A stretch of DNA of 64,000 nt from Proteromonas lacertae. Taxonomy: Eukaryota > Sar > Bigyra > Opalinata > Proteromonadidae. The stretch is taken from assembly GCA_002245135.1 (NCBI GenBank), contig NGBS01000607.1:1-64000 (forward strand). Direction: 5' to 3'. The notes below the pieces were generated by a model. That model searched no databases. It worked only from the letters and a program-made list of their open reading frames with translations, and was not told the DNA's origin. The translations under genes and the position numbers were made by a program. Below, piece after piece: positions 24,039 to 36,639 of the stretch. Position 1 is the first letter of the stretch, and every line of letters begins with the position of its first letter.

Positions 24039-25241
24039 TTACAATTGAATAGTTCTTTGGTTTTCACAAGCATATCCGTAATATCCTTGGAAACAAGTAC
24101 ATAATCCAGTCTTTGAATCACACTAAACCTCTTCCAGCAACATAAAGTTGGTGTTAATTTCAGCTGATGCAGATATGTACCAGTTTACCATCTGATTTAT
24201 ATATTTTACCTTCTACTGGCGTAAATCAGTACTATTGGATATGTCCATTAGTCCTTCAGCAGCATGCTATTTACTTCGGATGATGTAAACTTGCTTGGAT
24301 CTGATGATTCAACAATAATATCAATCTGAGCTTCTGCTTCAGCAGTATTAGCATGATATTTGAACTGAAGATTGAGTTAGTGGAGCAACTGTTTGTAATT
24401 GCTCTTTTCATTCTCTTCTTGATAAGTATTGGCTAGGTTGTAGTCTTTATACAGTAGCATTGACATCATGCTTGTGTGCATTAACATTGCTAATGGCACA
24501 GCTCTTATTACTGGTGTTGGATATGTTACTCCATCATAAGTTACTTGCAAATAATATGGATCATGTAAGTTTTGATACTTGATTTGTATGTTCAAGTGTA
24601 TATTTCATTGTAGAACCAGAGAATTTCACTGGATCTAAACCCATTGGACATTGTCTCAAACTACAATCAACACCTTCATATCCAGCGTCACATTTACAAG
24701 GTAAAGAATTTATCTAATTCCCATCCATAATATGAACTACCTTGTTCTTTGGCATATGCTGTACTACTCATACAAACACCATTTCCACTACAACTTACTC
24801 CTTCTACACTACTAGGACAACTACGACGTTGACAAGCACTTCCTTCATATCCTTTATAACATACACAATCACCAGTTGTTCTATCACAACTTCCACTGTT
24901 GGAACATTCAGCATATCTGTGATGCTCTGCTCTTTGTGACATATCCTTTCAAATTTTCACTCAATCCATACTTAGGTCTCCATTCTGTCTTTACTACTGT
25001 ATTGTCTACATCACCATCATGATCTAAATCTCCCAGTGGAATATCGACCAAGGCTTCACCATAGGGACATGCTCCTATACTTATTATACTGTTAGAATAT
25101 ACTTAAAGAGCAATCAGCACCTCCCCAACCCATATAACACTCACACTTGTCTTTTGGACCACAATTACCATGTCCGTTACAATACTTGTAACAACCTAAT
25201 ACGCAAGATAAGTATAAAACCAACAAATAGATAGCTTTCAT
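24039..25241 (-). CDS. Secreted EGF-like repeat protein (tenascin/teneurin-style Cys modules)
   Basis: Starts at ATG 25241 with a signal peptide and an EGF-like module (CNGHGNCGPKDKCECYMGW), a DLDHDGDVDN segment, then AECSNSGSCDRTTGDCVC and CSGNGVC modules, another partial one (CKCDAGYEGVDCS), a beta-rich region near 24590-24200 and a last module ending CTCFQGYYGYACE before a stop at 24039-24041. The AECSN-x-G-x-CDR-x-TG pattern recurs in secreted proteins of many algae, ciliates and oomycetes. At least five single-base frame breaks occur here (for example near 24955, 24710 and 24580), so the exact product is uncertain; it may be decaying. Role unknown, probably surface or extracellular. Confidence 0.65.
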
Positions 25242-25408
25242 CGTCAAAATGAAATTTTCTAGTTTGAGATACGTTGATAGGGTTTTATAAACGAATATAA
25301 GAAAATTATAACCATTTTGTTATTTCTCTATAAAATATAACATAAATAAAATAAAAATGATAAATATAATAATAAATAATACACTACAACAACATTATTC
25401 TATATTTT

Positions 25409-26662
25409 TTAGTTTTCAATATTATATGTCACATTTAATCTATCTAAAATCATTAACACAACCTTATTAATTGTATTATTCAAATACACCAATCCATCAT
25501 CAGCAAGCCAACCAGTTTTACATACATTATCATTTCTTCTTCGATAATGATATATTATTCCTTCACTCTTCTTATCTACATTTCTCTCGTTTATTATTAA
25601 ACTACCATATGCAATATTATGTATATTAATATGATGGAATTTGTTTGTCATTATGGATAATATACTTTTGGAACTTACTAGCTGCCCATTCACAGTTTGA
25701 ATGGACTTTAAATATATCAAAATCTTTCATTCGATTAATTAACCATTTATTTTCATCATAATAAAACGTACGATAATCTTTACGATAGAAATAATATATA
25801 TCACTTTGATGATTATCGATTTTAGTTAATAATTCATCAATTGTTTTGATATTTCTATTGATTGGTACAATTATTTCATCCTGATCCATCATTATTATAT
25901 TCTTTGAATTTCCTTCGATATCTGTAAAAACAATCGTTCAATTTGATTGGCTGACCATAAAATGAATCTTTTGTTCGAATACTACTGTAAAAGGTGTAGT
26001 TTAATTCAATAATATCGATTATTCCCAGTTTATTGTAATATTTCATTATTTTATCAATTTCTTCATTCCATGACATCTTATATACTGCAAAATGATCAAT
26101 TCCATACAATCTATTGATTTCTAACCACTGTGTGAATGAATAAGAAACTGAATAACCAATGAATGTTGATAAACACATTGTATAATTGTACTTGATCAGG
26201 TTATTAGGTGAATTCATTATCTCTGGAGGTGGAATTCTCAGACACTTTTCATTTAAGATCAAAATTGTGGGTGAAAAATGTAATTTAGGAAAATAAATCC
26301 ACATATTGAAATAATTCTCAATATAATGATTATAAAACTTCAAAAATGCTTCACATTGTATTGAACTGTATGTAGATTTCAATTGACAAGAATATGGAAC
26401 GAGGCCTGTGATTTGTACCATAACCTAATATCCTATAATGACCCATTCTTTCATCATAAAACAATGATGTGATATAAATACCATCTTCTATCTCGAATGA
26501 GTTCATTTTTTCATAATCGAATATTGAACAATTATACCTGGTGATTACATGTAATGGTGGCTTGAGAGGATAAGTATACAAATTATAAAATGTGAAGAGC
26601 GGAAATGTGATGATTAGTATAAGGATCAGCGGCGGTATCTTCATAATCACCCTAAATCGCAT
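25409..26662 (-). CDS. GT92-family (DUF23) glycosyltransferase, type II membrane protein
   Basis: A short cytoplasmic tail and one hydrophobic anchor (MKIPPLILILI...) start the protein. The catalytic region shows RIPPPE, an FTQWLEINRLYGIDHFAVY stretch, the NDC motif and MDQDEIIVP, the equivalent of the D-x-D metal motif of GT92 enzymes, then HYR near the end. Four open pieces overlap in different frames; single-base corrections near 26420 (extra T), 25928 (extra T) and 25670 restore one protein of about 410 residues. GT92 members act in the Golgi, for example as galactosyltransferases on N-glycans. Acceptor unknown. Confidence 0.75.
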
Positions 26663-26793
26663 ATACTAAAGACAATGAGCAAATGATAAACATTTTCATT
26701 GAAAAAATATATCACTTTTCTTAACTGTTATTTTTTAAAGAAAATTATTTTTATTTTGTTGTTGATATTTATTGTTAGTAAAAGTTATATAAA

Positions 26794-29700
26794 ATGAATG
26801 GACTCTTCTCAGAACAACTTGGCACACCGTTAGTTAGGCCAACAGCAACCAAATTCCCAGATGATCTTGTACCGAAAAGACCTAATGGATCAAGACCTGT
26901 GTCATCTATGAGTACACCTAGAGCAGGCAATAATCAGGATATTACAGCTATGTCACCAAGAAAAGCGAGATATTATCAAGGCTTAAGCAAATCAGAGGTT
27001 TCGCCTGAGTTATTATTTCATTTTGAAACTATTGAAAATGAAATACCTTATTTTTATCAAGTATATAGATGAAGATTATAAATTAATAGGGTGATGTTAC
27101 GAATTATACAACACAAACTGTGGCAATGAGATATGTATTGAAAAATAATATACAAATAAGAGGTGTAATAAAACGATTCTGGGATACACATACTAAAACA
27201 AAAAGTGGCGAAATTAACAAAGAAGAATATACAGGATTCTTAATAAAAGTACAGAGAGCATTATATGAAGATTTTGACTATGCCAAAGCAAAAGATATAG
27301 CTGAGAAAGAGTGGAGTCACGATTGTTCAAATTCTGATAGGTATAGATATAGATATATATGATAATATTTGGTTATATATGTGTAGTATGAATTTTCATG
27401 AATATTTTGATGCAATGTTTGAAATGGTAGATACTTGGACTGATGATATATCCGTTGAAAGTTATGTTGACTTTCTAGAGAAATTATATTCACGAATAAC
27501 CCAACAGAAAATGTCAGCATTCTTAATGGCATTGAAATATGGTAGAAAATGGAGGAATTTAATCAAAAAACAAAGTATCAACAGAAATTAACTATTATTT
27601 TATAGAAGTAGTAGATGGAATGGGTCAAAAAGGAGAAATGAGTGAAGAAGAAATCATGAAAGCACGTTTAAATATAGTATATATACAACTTAATTTATAA
27701 TTGAATTAATTAGACTGAAAAATATTCAAAGTTAGTAACAGCAACCAATTCATTATTATCCATCGCATGTCAAGAACGAGATATAAACGCGATCAAAATT
27801 ATTTTAGAAGATAAAAAAGGAGATGTTAATGAGATAGATAAAACAGGAGCAACATTACTAATGAAAGCATGTTTCAAAGGATATTATGACGTATGTAAGT
27901 TACTAATTGATTTAAAAGTCGATATAAATGTCCAAGATAACAATCAAAACACTGCACTTCATATAGCATGTAATAGAGGTTATAAAGATATAGTAGAATT
28001 GCTATTAACCAGTGGTGCATTAAGATTAAAGAATAAAGTAGGAGATAGACCAGCAATCCCGTAAGAAATTAAGACATTTTGTGAATGATAATGCTGCTGA
28101 TGCTTATGCATTGAAGAATGGTGGTAATAGAAGGAAGAGTAAAGTTGGTAATGGTAAAAGAAGATCATCCTATTGCTAGGAAATCAACTGTTGAAGATGA
28201 TGAAGCACCAAAGAAACCAAAGAAAGGACCAAAAGTATATATATATTCTTCTATTTTTTTTCTATTCTTTATTTTTATTTATTAAATATTATATAATAAA
28301 TAGAAAGGTGAATTAGTATCAGCAGTTAAATATGGCAATTTCAAATTAGTCTCATCTCTCTTAGATGATGGTGCAGATCCAAATGAACGTGATGTTGCTG
28401 GTAGTACAGCTTTAATGTTAGCTGCTTGGAATGGAGATCTCAGAATTGGTAGAGAATTAATCAAAAGAGGAGCTGATATAAATGCACAGAATCTAAGGTT
28501 AAATACTGCATTTACACTTTGCTTATGAGAAAGATAGAACTGCTTTTATTAAACTATTAGAGTCAAAAGGTGCAATGAAAACTGCCAATGCTTTAGGACA
28601 GATTCCATTAACAAAGAATGAGATATTAAGTCAAGAAAATTCCAATTTAAATATTGAATCAAATATTAGCTCAAGAAAATCTAAAAGCAAAGTATCGAAT
28701 GGCTGGTTTAGGTGTGTTAAGTGTAGCTGCTTTAGAAGGTAATGTAGAACAAAGTGATGAAGTGTTTATCTAAAGGATGTCAAGTCAATGAGAGAGATAA
28801 TAATGGAAGTACTCCTTTACATCATGCTACTTGGTATGGTAGAGTAGAAGTGGTAAGAATATTGTTACAATCAGGAGCTGATCCAAATGTATATATATAT
28901 ATATATATTATTTCTATATTTATCTTTTGTATAGTCTCAGAATATGAGAGGAAATACAGCCTTTACACTTTCGCCTATGAAAAGAATAATAAAGAAATCA
29001 TCTCTTTACTAGAATCACATGGTGCACAAAAGCTTCGTAACAGTTTAGGTCAAATACCAGGCCATCAAGCCAATAAAGAATCAATTAGCTAAAAAAAGAG
29101 AACAACAAAAACAACAACATAAATATAGTGCTGAAGGTTTAGCAATAGCCTGTAAGAATGGTGATATAAAAGGAAGTTACTATGATATTAGCTGCTGGTG
29201 TTAGTCCAAATGTACAAGATAGTAATTGTAGTACTCCTTTAATGCATGCTGTTTGGAGAAGTAATTATCAATTGTGTGAATTATTGTTAGATAGTGGAGC
29301 TGATCCAAATGTATAAATATGATGTTTTATATTATTATTTTATTTATTTATTTAGATTCAAAATTTGAGAAAGAATACAGCTCTTCATTTCGCTTATGAA
29401 AAAGATAATGAAGATATTATCAATTTATTAGAAACAAGAGGCGCTAGTAAAATGAAAAACTCATTAGGTGTATATCCAGGTGAAAAAATAGCTCCAGTGA
29501 AGAATGATAATAAAATAGACTTACCAATTAGCATAATAGATGCATCAAAATCAAATAATTTAGATTTGATAAAGACATTATTAAAACAGAAAGTAGATGT
29601 GAATATGAAAGATCCAAGTGGTTCAACTGCTTTGATGAGTGCAGCTTGGAATGAGAATAAAGAAATTATTGAAACTTTATTATTGAATAATGCTGATCCA

Positions 29701-31498
29701 AATGTATAAATATATTATTATTATTATTATTAATAGATTCAAAATTTGAGATTAAATACTGCTTTACACTTTGCCTATGAGAAGAACAATATTGAAATAA
29801 TCAAATTATTAGAAAAATATGGTGCAAAAAGAGTGAAAAATGCACTTGGTCTATATCCAGGAGATGTATTAAAGAAACAAATAGAGAATAATTCTATAGT
29901 TCTAATCACTAAAAATGATAGTTTATGTAGTGCAGTAAAATCAGGAAATATTGAGAAAGTGAAATATTTAATTGATCATGGAATAGATATAAATGAAAAA
30001 GATAAAAGTGGAAGTACACCAATGATTCATGCTGTATGGAAGAATAGATTAGATATTGTGAAACTATTGATAGAGAATGGATCAGATTTAAATGTATATT
30101 TTATTAATTATTTATTTTATATATAGTTGGCAAATCTACAAGGAAATACTCCACTCCATTTCGCTTATGAAAAAGATAATAAAGAAATAATCGAATTATT
30201 AGAAAGTAATGGTGCAAAGAAAGTAGCTAATACATTAGGTTTAAAACCAGGTGATACAATTCAACATCCTACAAATTTAATACCAACACAAAGTTTATCA
30301 GATGCAGTAAAAGGTAATGATTTTGATACTGTAAAGATATTAGTGGAAAATAAAGATTCCATTAAGAATTTCAATATTAATGAGAAAGATAAAAGTGGTA
30401 GTACTCCACTAATACATGCTGTATGGAATGGAAATATAGAAATAGTGAAGATATTGGTGGAAAATGGAGGAGATGTAAATGTATATATATAAACACTATT
30501 ATTTTTATTTTTATTATTTATAGATTGCTAATCTAAGAAAGAATACACCTCTTCATTTCGCCTATGAAAAGAAATATCAGAATATAATCGACTATTTAGA
30601 ATCACACGGTTCAATCAAATCACGTAATTCACTAGGTTTATTACCAGGACAAGATGCTAAAACATTACCACCACAAAACCTCAATACCTTAGATGAAAAG
30701 GAATTAGAAGCTTTAGAAGCCTTTTCATTTAATGATGTTCAAATACCAGACGAACCAATGTCTAGAAGAACAAGTATGATGTCATCAACAGGTAGAAACA
30801 GTGTAATGTCAGATAATAGTTCAATCAATAGATTATCAAAGTTAGAAAGGTATAACAAGGTAGGTATGAAAGAATATATTGATACAAATAAACCAGAAGT
30901 TATATTCTTAGATCCACCACAGACTTTATCACCATTGGCTAGTAGTTGTGCTTGTGGAGATATTGAGAAAGTGAAAGAATGTATATTGAGAGGTGATTTG
31001 ATTGATTTGAGAAGTAATGGTGGAAATACTCCGTTGATGTTTGCTGTATATATTATTTATTATTATTTATTATACTTAGTGTTGTAATGGTCATATTGAT
31101 ATTGTAAGATTCTTAGTGAATTGTGGTGCAAATATTAATGTATATATATTTTATTATTCTATTTTATTCTATTATTTATTTATTAGTATAAAAATAAATC
31201 TGGTCAAACAGCAGTTGATTTAGCAGATATTTATGAAAATACACAAATAATGAATTATCTAAATGGAAGTAGGAATGTTGAAGATATGTTATCTTCAGAA
31301 GAAGAAATAAAATATAAACGAAATATAAATTCTCCTGTTAGACCTAAAACTACACCATCTCCAAGAATGGGAATGAGAACGAGAAGAGTGAAAGAACAAT
31401 TATGTAGTACAACTCCCAGTAGAAGATGGCAGGAAAGTAGATTATCAGATAGAGGATCTTCCTTTAATCAATACAAACAAGAAGTTCATTTTCATTAA
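26794..31498 (+). CDS. Large ankyrin-repeat protein with an N-terminal EF-hand-like region
   Basis: The first 270 residues have a Pro/Ser-rich start and a helical EF-hand-like region (DTHTKTKSGEINKEEY, MNFHEYFDAMFEMVDTWTD). About 20 ankyrin repeats follow in two-repeat modules of roughly 350 bp that share the motif NTALHFAYEK and G-A-x-K-x-x-N-x-LG. From 28.9 kb onward the intron in each module sits at the same place, between D-P-N (or D-V-N) and I-Q-N-L-R. Introns include 27061-27089, 27341-27386, 27575-27605, 27677-27713 and 28235-28303. A Ser-rich, basic tail ends at 31498. Single-base breaks occur near 28062, 28180, 28515, 28690, 28755 and 29175. Probably a scaffold; partners unknown. Confidence 0.75.
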
Positions 31499-31676
31499 TT
31501 TAATACTATAATTGATATTAAGTTGTTTTTAATTATATTGCTGTTTTTTTAATATAAAATGAATTAAACATAATGTAATTATAAAGAATTAAAAATGTAA
31601 TCAAGGTTTCAATGTAAAATATTTAACTTACAAATCAAAAGAAAAATGTTTGATGAATCTTCTTCATTTATTTGTT

Positions 31677-32501
31677 CTATTTTATCTGTTTGAGTTTATC
31701 ACCTGTTTTATTATCAATATAATACACTTTCCCATCTCCATCATCTTGGGTTGTCTCTACTCTTCCATCTGGATATTTGGTTGTTGTTGTTCTTCTTGTT
31801 ACTTTCTTACCATTTACATAAATTGTCTGTGTACGTGTTGACTTGGATATTCCACCTCCACCACCCATTGATGAAGAGGAAAATGAACTAAACGTTGAAC
31901 TACCACCTCCGCCAAAACCATCATCAAAACCTCCAAATCCACCAAATCCACCAAAACCACCTCCAAAGAAATCATCTCCAAATCCTCCAAATGGATCAAA
32001 GCCATGATGATTAGATCTATTATTGTTTCCTTTTCTTGGATGACCAAAACCATCAAAATCATCGAAATCATCGTCGAACATTTCAAATGGATTTCTTCCA
32101 CCAAAAAATTGTGAAAATATATCAGCAGCATTAGCGAATGAAAAGTCATGAAATCCACTATAATCCACCATCTCCTCCATCTCCTCCAACTGTTCCATAC
32201 ATGTCATATTCTCTACGTTTCTGTGGGTCACTCTAGCAAAGTAATTATATAAATATACTAAAACAGAGTAAGCTTCACCTATTTCTTGGAATTTTGCTGA
32301 AGCAGCTTCACGATTGTCTGGAATTTTTATCCTACAATATAATTGAATGGTATAGAAATACTGGATGCCATTTTACTATAAAAAATACAAACAAATAAAA
32401 AACATACAAGCTAATTTCCTATAAGCTTTCTTAATTTCATTCTCATCTGCATCTTTAGATACTCCTAATATCTCATAATAGTCTTTCTTGTTAGAAGGCA
32501 T
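31677..32501 (-). CDS. DnaJ (Hsp40) co-chaperone, DNAJB6-like
   Basis: From ATG 32501 the J domain reads [20 protein letters not shown], then across two tiny introns [18 protein letters not shown], so the HPD motif that stimulates Hsp70 is present but split by an intron (phase 0, right after HP). A third intron (32231-32257 region) leads into [14 protein letters not shown] Gly/Phe-rich region ([11 protein letters not shown]) and a Ser-rich segment follow, then a beta-rich tail ending at 31677, an order typical of DNAJB6/B8. An extra T near 32331 and one base near 32165 break the frame. Cytosolic or nuclear anti-aggregation chaperone by analogy. Confidence 0.85.
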
Positions 32502-32633
32502 AACAAATAGAAAAATAGATTATTCTAGAAAAAATACATGTATTTACAGTTGTAATTTACACTAATTTACATATTCAAAAAAAACATACAACTATGTAAA
32601 AGAATAAATAATATATATTATTATTACAACTCA

Positions 32634-33139
32634 TTTTCATCTGTCTTTACACAAGGCATATTGTAATTCTCTTTGATAAAATTATCAATATTATCAAAAG
32701 TTGGTTCATCTTCAAATACTACAGGATCTGTTTTATCACATCTACTGAAATACTATTAATAAATTATAACTATATAATTGTTAAATACTAATAAATAAGG
32801 AACATCACTAATTCCTAAATCAATTCCTAACTTTTTATATTCTTCAAAATGCATTCCAGCTAATACTAACAATTTATCTTTTTCATATTTTATTCCTAAT
32901 TTCATCCATTTTGGAGCTAAATCAATTGAATGATCACTCCTAAAATGTAATTTATTAATAATATTCATACCAGCTAGCAAATACATTTAAAAATACATCT
33001 TTCTTTTCATCATATACTATTTTTCTGAAGTTTTTGGCATTAACAGGAACAACTATTGCCTATAAGATATATAATATGAAAATACATCAGCAGTTAATAG
33101 CGTTAGTAGTAATATTATGAAAATTAAATAATTATTCAT
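32634..33139 (-). CDS. PDI-like thioredoxin-fold secretory protein without catalytic cysteines
   Basis: Four exons (ATG 33139, stop 32634-32636) encode about 140 residues: signal peptide, then AIVVPVNAKNFRKIVYDEKKDVFLN-type beta/alpha start and FASWSDHSIDLAPKWMKLG. In protein disulfide isomerases this segment reads W-CGHC-x-x-LAP; here CGHC is SDHS. The cis-Pro loop (DVPYLLYF) is kept. The protein is one thioredoxin domain long. All three introns are short GT-AG and splice without frame breaks. It should be an ER or secretory-path protein that binds clients or glycoproteins without redox activity. Confidence 0.72.
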
Positions 33140-33277
33140 TGAGAAAAAGGAAATTCAAAAAATCAAGCAAAGCTTGAAAATCTATTCTGAATTAATTGAT
33201 TATTTGATGAATAGAGTGTTGAAGCGTAGTATTTTTAGTTGTATCGAAATATTTGTTATTGTAATGATTAATTAGTC

Positions 33278-33561
33278 ATGAAAGGATTCTCTCAAAAAGA
33301 AGTAATAGCTGAAAAAGTGTTGCCTTTAATTGTTGATCCGTTAACAAAGGTATAAGCATATATTATGCAATATTTAATAGGAGAAATTAGTTTATGACAA
33401 ATCACAGAATATATTGGTTAATAACTCACTAAATTTGGCTTATATATCTTTTTATTATATATTATTATTCATTTATACACTTTAATGCAGTTTAAAGAAT
33501 AGAAGATGGAATTGTTATCTTAGATCCTCACGAAGCTATACCTTTAGATAGTTCAAAATAA
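33278..33561 (+). CDS. UPF0434 / PREY (Trm112-like) small protein
   Basis: Three exons (introns 33350-33380 and 33444-33495) splice to 66 residues. Motifs match the bacterial YcaR (UPF0434) and eukaryotic PREY/PYURF family: VDPLTKEKLVYDKSQNILV and NLAYRIEDGIVIL, aligned without gaps to the family's LAYPIxDGIPVML. Family length (about 60-70) fits. PREY is a mitochondrial and GPI-synthesis accessory protein that supports methyltransferases; the small Trm112 fold is known to stabilise partner methyltransferases. The second intron is not GT-AG. Role assigned by similarity only. Confidence 0.72.
33444..33495 (+). other. Probable minor-class intron (AT-AA), 52 nt, in the UPF0434 gene
   Basis: Starts ATATCTTTTT (one change from U12 ATATCCTTT), has CTTTAAT about 10 nt before the end, and ends GTTTAA. 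The join L-A-Y / R-I-E-D-G is in frame (phase 0) and matches family spacing. An alternative start two bases later with an AAAG end (33446-33498) is also in frame and would give an Ile, but then the 5' end no longer fits the consensus. No GT-AG choice restores the motif. Confidence 0.55.
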
Positions 33562-33764
33562 AATTTTTGAGTAGCTTTATTTAAATATAATGATATTTAT
33601 GACATAAAATGTATTATTTCAAGAAAAATCATTCATTAAACAAAAAAAGGATTTGAATTTAAAAATTCGCGCCTTACTATTTAAAAGAGAAAATATCATG
33701 ACTGCAGTTGAAATTTCTGAAATAGTTTATTTTAAATTACCTATTCAGTGAGTGTCAATACATT

Positions 33765-36594
33765 ATGACAAACGAAGCATGCTTATCTTCAGTAATTTAT
33801 ACTGTTGAGATAAATCCAGCAGTTAAAAGGTTTTAAAATACTCTACTGACATTATCCCTAGGTGTAGAAATATTGTAACCAATGTTGAAGACATAGACCA
33901 GCTTAATGTCATTATTTCTGCTGCTTCTTGTTCAAATCTCAAAAATGAAGTAGAATCGTTAATGAATAATTATGTTCGAATAGATAATGAATGTAGTAAG
34001 ACTATAAATGTATATATTTTACTTTTTTATTAATTAGGAGCTTATAGACCATATTATCGAAGAAGATGAGAAAAACAAAGGAAAGTATGACAATGACAGT
34101 GGATCAGAAACAGAATGTGATTCAGAATATGACATTCCAACAGAAATGGGCAAACTCTCAAGCTTACCTGACTATTCAACCCCTTACGTTCGAGTCGCCA
34201 AACATTGTATATAGATATAAATACATTATTATAGCAATATGAATGTGACAAGTGTAAATCGAAGATTGATTCATACTCAGAGAATAGATACAAGTGTATA
34301 GAATGCCACAACATTGATTTATGTGAAAACTGCTATTTAAGTGGTGAAAGTATATATATATATATATATAATTATAAATAGAATATGAAAGTAAAAACCA
34401 TAAACAGAAACATCAAATAATAAAAATCCCAAAATATCAAACAATCAACAACTTACACTACAATCCAAACTTCCATTGCGCATTGGAAGATGAATTATCC
34501 ATTTTAAATGCAATTATTCTCTGTGGTTTAGATTTCGAAAGAATTAGTGTAATATGTGGTAAAGGAAATTATAAAAACTATGAAGAATATTTCTATTTGA
34601 AGTTATTACCATTATTCTCTAATAAAAATGATAATAATTATGGAAATGATGAAGAAGAAGATATGAAATATATCAATAGAAGTGTTGATTATAGTGTGGG
34701 GTATGAAAAGAATGAAAATATTTTCACACCCCAAGTCAAAGATGTAATTATTGGTAAATATGACACTAGAGATGGTAATAATAATAATAATGCATTTGAT
34801 TTATTGATTAGTAATTATGTCATTAATAATATAAGTGAATTGAAGAGTAAGAGAAAGTATAAAGATAAGAGTAAATATGATGTTGATCAATCATATATGT
34901 ATGGAATGATATGTATATATTATAAATAGTGTTTTATTATTAATATATTATAGGGTTATTCTTACCTGAAAGTAGTACTTTATCAGTATTAACGATAGAA
35001 AGATATAATGAGAACAGTAGTAAGTTCCAATTAAGATGTATTACTATATATTATAAATATTATTATAAATAGTAAATCGTGAAAGAATCTATACCAAATT
35101 AGAAGAGAGTGACTGTTGTAGTTATTTATACACAAAGAACAAAGAAATAATAAAAAGATTACAGAATAAAAGGAATAAGAAAATAAAGTTAGTGAAGAAT
35201 ATTACTATTAACGAAGATAGTGATAGTGATAGTGAAAGTGATGAAGACTCCATAAAGATATTTGACAAATATTTAAAGAAGATAAATGTATCAAAAATGA
35301 AAGAAAATGATAATAAAGTTGTTGTGAATAAAAACAGCAATAATAATGTTTATATAAAACCATCTATTACTTCATCATATCCATTATTGTATCCAATTAA
35401 TATCAGTAATATAGACTACTGTTGGGTATGTTTAAATAATAATAATAATAATAATCAAAACAATCCATTATTAGAATGTAAAATATGTTGTGGAGTTATT
35501 CACAAAGTATCTATCTATCTATCTATATCTCTCTATATATAATAGTATTGTTATGGATATAAAGATATCAATATAATCGATATTAATAAGTGGATTTGTG
35601 ATAGATGTAGTTATTATAAAGAAAAGTATTTAGATCATAATGAGTGTGCTATCTGTCCAATCAAAGGTAAAGGTGTAATGAAATGTAATTCAAAAGGCGA
35701 AACTGTCCATCCAGTATATATTAATATATATATATATATATAGTTGTGTTATTTCAGTAGTAATAATAATGGTAATTTCAGTAATATAAAAATAATTGAT
35801 AAAAATGATAATGATTTTATTATAGAGAATAATAGGAATAGTTTAATGCCAAAGTGTAAAATATGTTGTAATTTATATGGAGATGTTGTTTATTGTGGTT
35901 GTATGATTAAGAAATGTAAGTTCCCATGTCATGTTCAATGTGCTAATCTACACAATATATCATTTATATATATAAATATTATAATTATTATGTATTCTTT
36001 AATATTATTGTTTTAATTATGTTCAATTATTCAGAATGATGATGATAATAATAATGTTAGAATCACTCCTTATTGTCTTACTCATTATGAGAATAAACAT
36101 AAACCTGTTATTAATCATGAAATTAGTAACGTGATATTTCATTCGTGGAGTCCTGTCGTTATTTTGAAAACTAATGGTTATACATTTATTAAACCTTTAC
36201 CTTTTATTGCTCCTTGTTATTTGAAAGAAGAGAATAATATAAAGAAAGAAAAGGAAGAAGGAATTGAAAAAGAAAACATTAATAATTCTATTATTCTACC
36301 ATCTTCCAAACGTGTTGAAGTAAAAAGAGTATTAGCATTACATAATACTAATGTGAAAGAAGAAAATGAAGTAAAGAAGTGTAATGAAGAGAAGAAAGGA
36401 AAAGAGAATAATAATGAAGTTGTTTTACCATCACCAAAATGTGTAAAAGTAAAGAGAGTATTACCTATTCAAAATAGCAATATGAAAAAGGAGAAAAAAA
36501 GAAAAACAGCAAGAAGTAAAAGTATTCTGAATGTATATCCAACAAAAATTACAAGATCTATGAGAGATGATGATTTAATTATGGGTTTATTTTA
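33765..36594 (+). CDS. ADA2-type ZZ-SANT protein fused to a BRPF/JADE-type PHD-ePHD (PZP) module
   Basis: After an N-terminal region (ATG 33765; the true start may be further upstream) and an acidic linker comes a ZZ zinc finger (YECDKCKSK, YKCIEC, LCENCY, then His pair), then FHCALEDELSILNAIILCG, a SANT domain as in ADA2. Two in-frame introns (34914-34954 and 35010-35062 region) lead to a Lys-rich acidic linker and a PHD finger (YCWVCL, LLECKICC, H, then CYG, WICDRC), a zinc knuckle (CAICPIKGKGVMK) and an extended PHD (PKCKICC, VYCGC, FPCHVQCANLH). This PHD-knuckle-ePHD order is the PZP module of BRPF and JADE. A Lys-rich tail follows. One base near 34207 is uncertain. Expected role: histone-reading subunit of an acetyltransferase complex. 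Confidence 0.75.
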
Positions 36595-36639
36595 AAACAC
36601 AACACATTTATTATAATAACAATCATTTTATTATTTTGA

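Noticed and set aside
32157-32231. Open frame reading [12 protein letters not shown] in the DnaJ gene
   Set aside because: It is the wrong frame. After the intron the correct frame reads [13 protein letters not shown], as expected at the end of a J domain.
33765-36594. Treating the ZZ-SANT and PHD-ePHD parts as two genes
   Set aside because: Two short introns join them in one frame with no start, stop or spacer between; the fusion is the simpler reading, pending transcripts.
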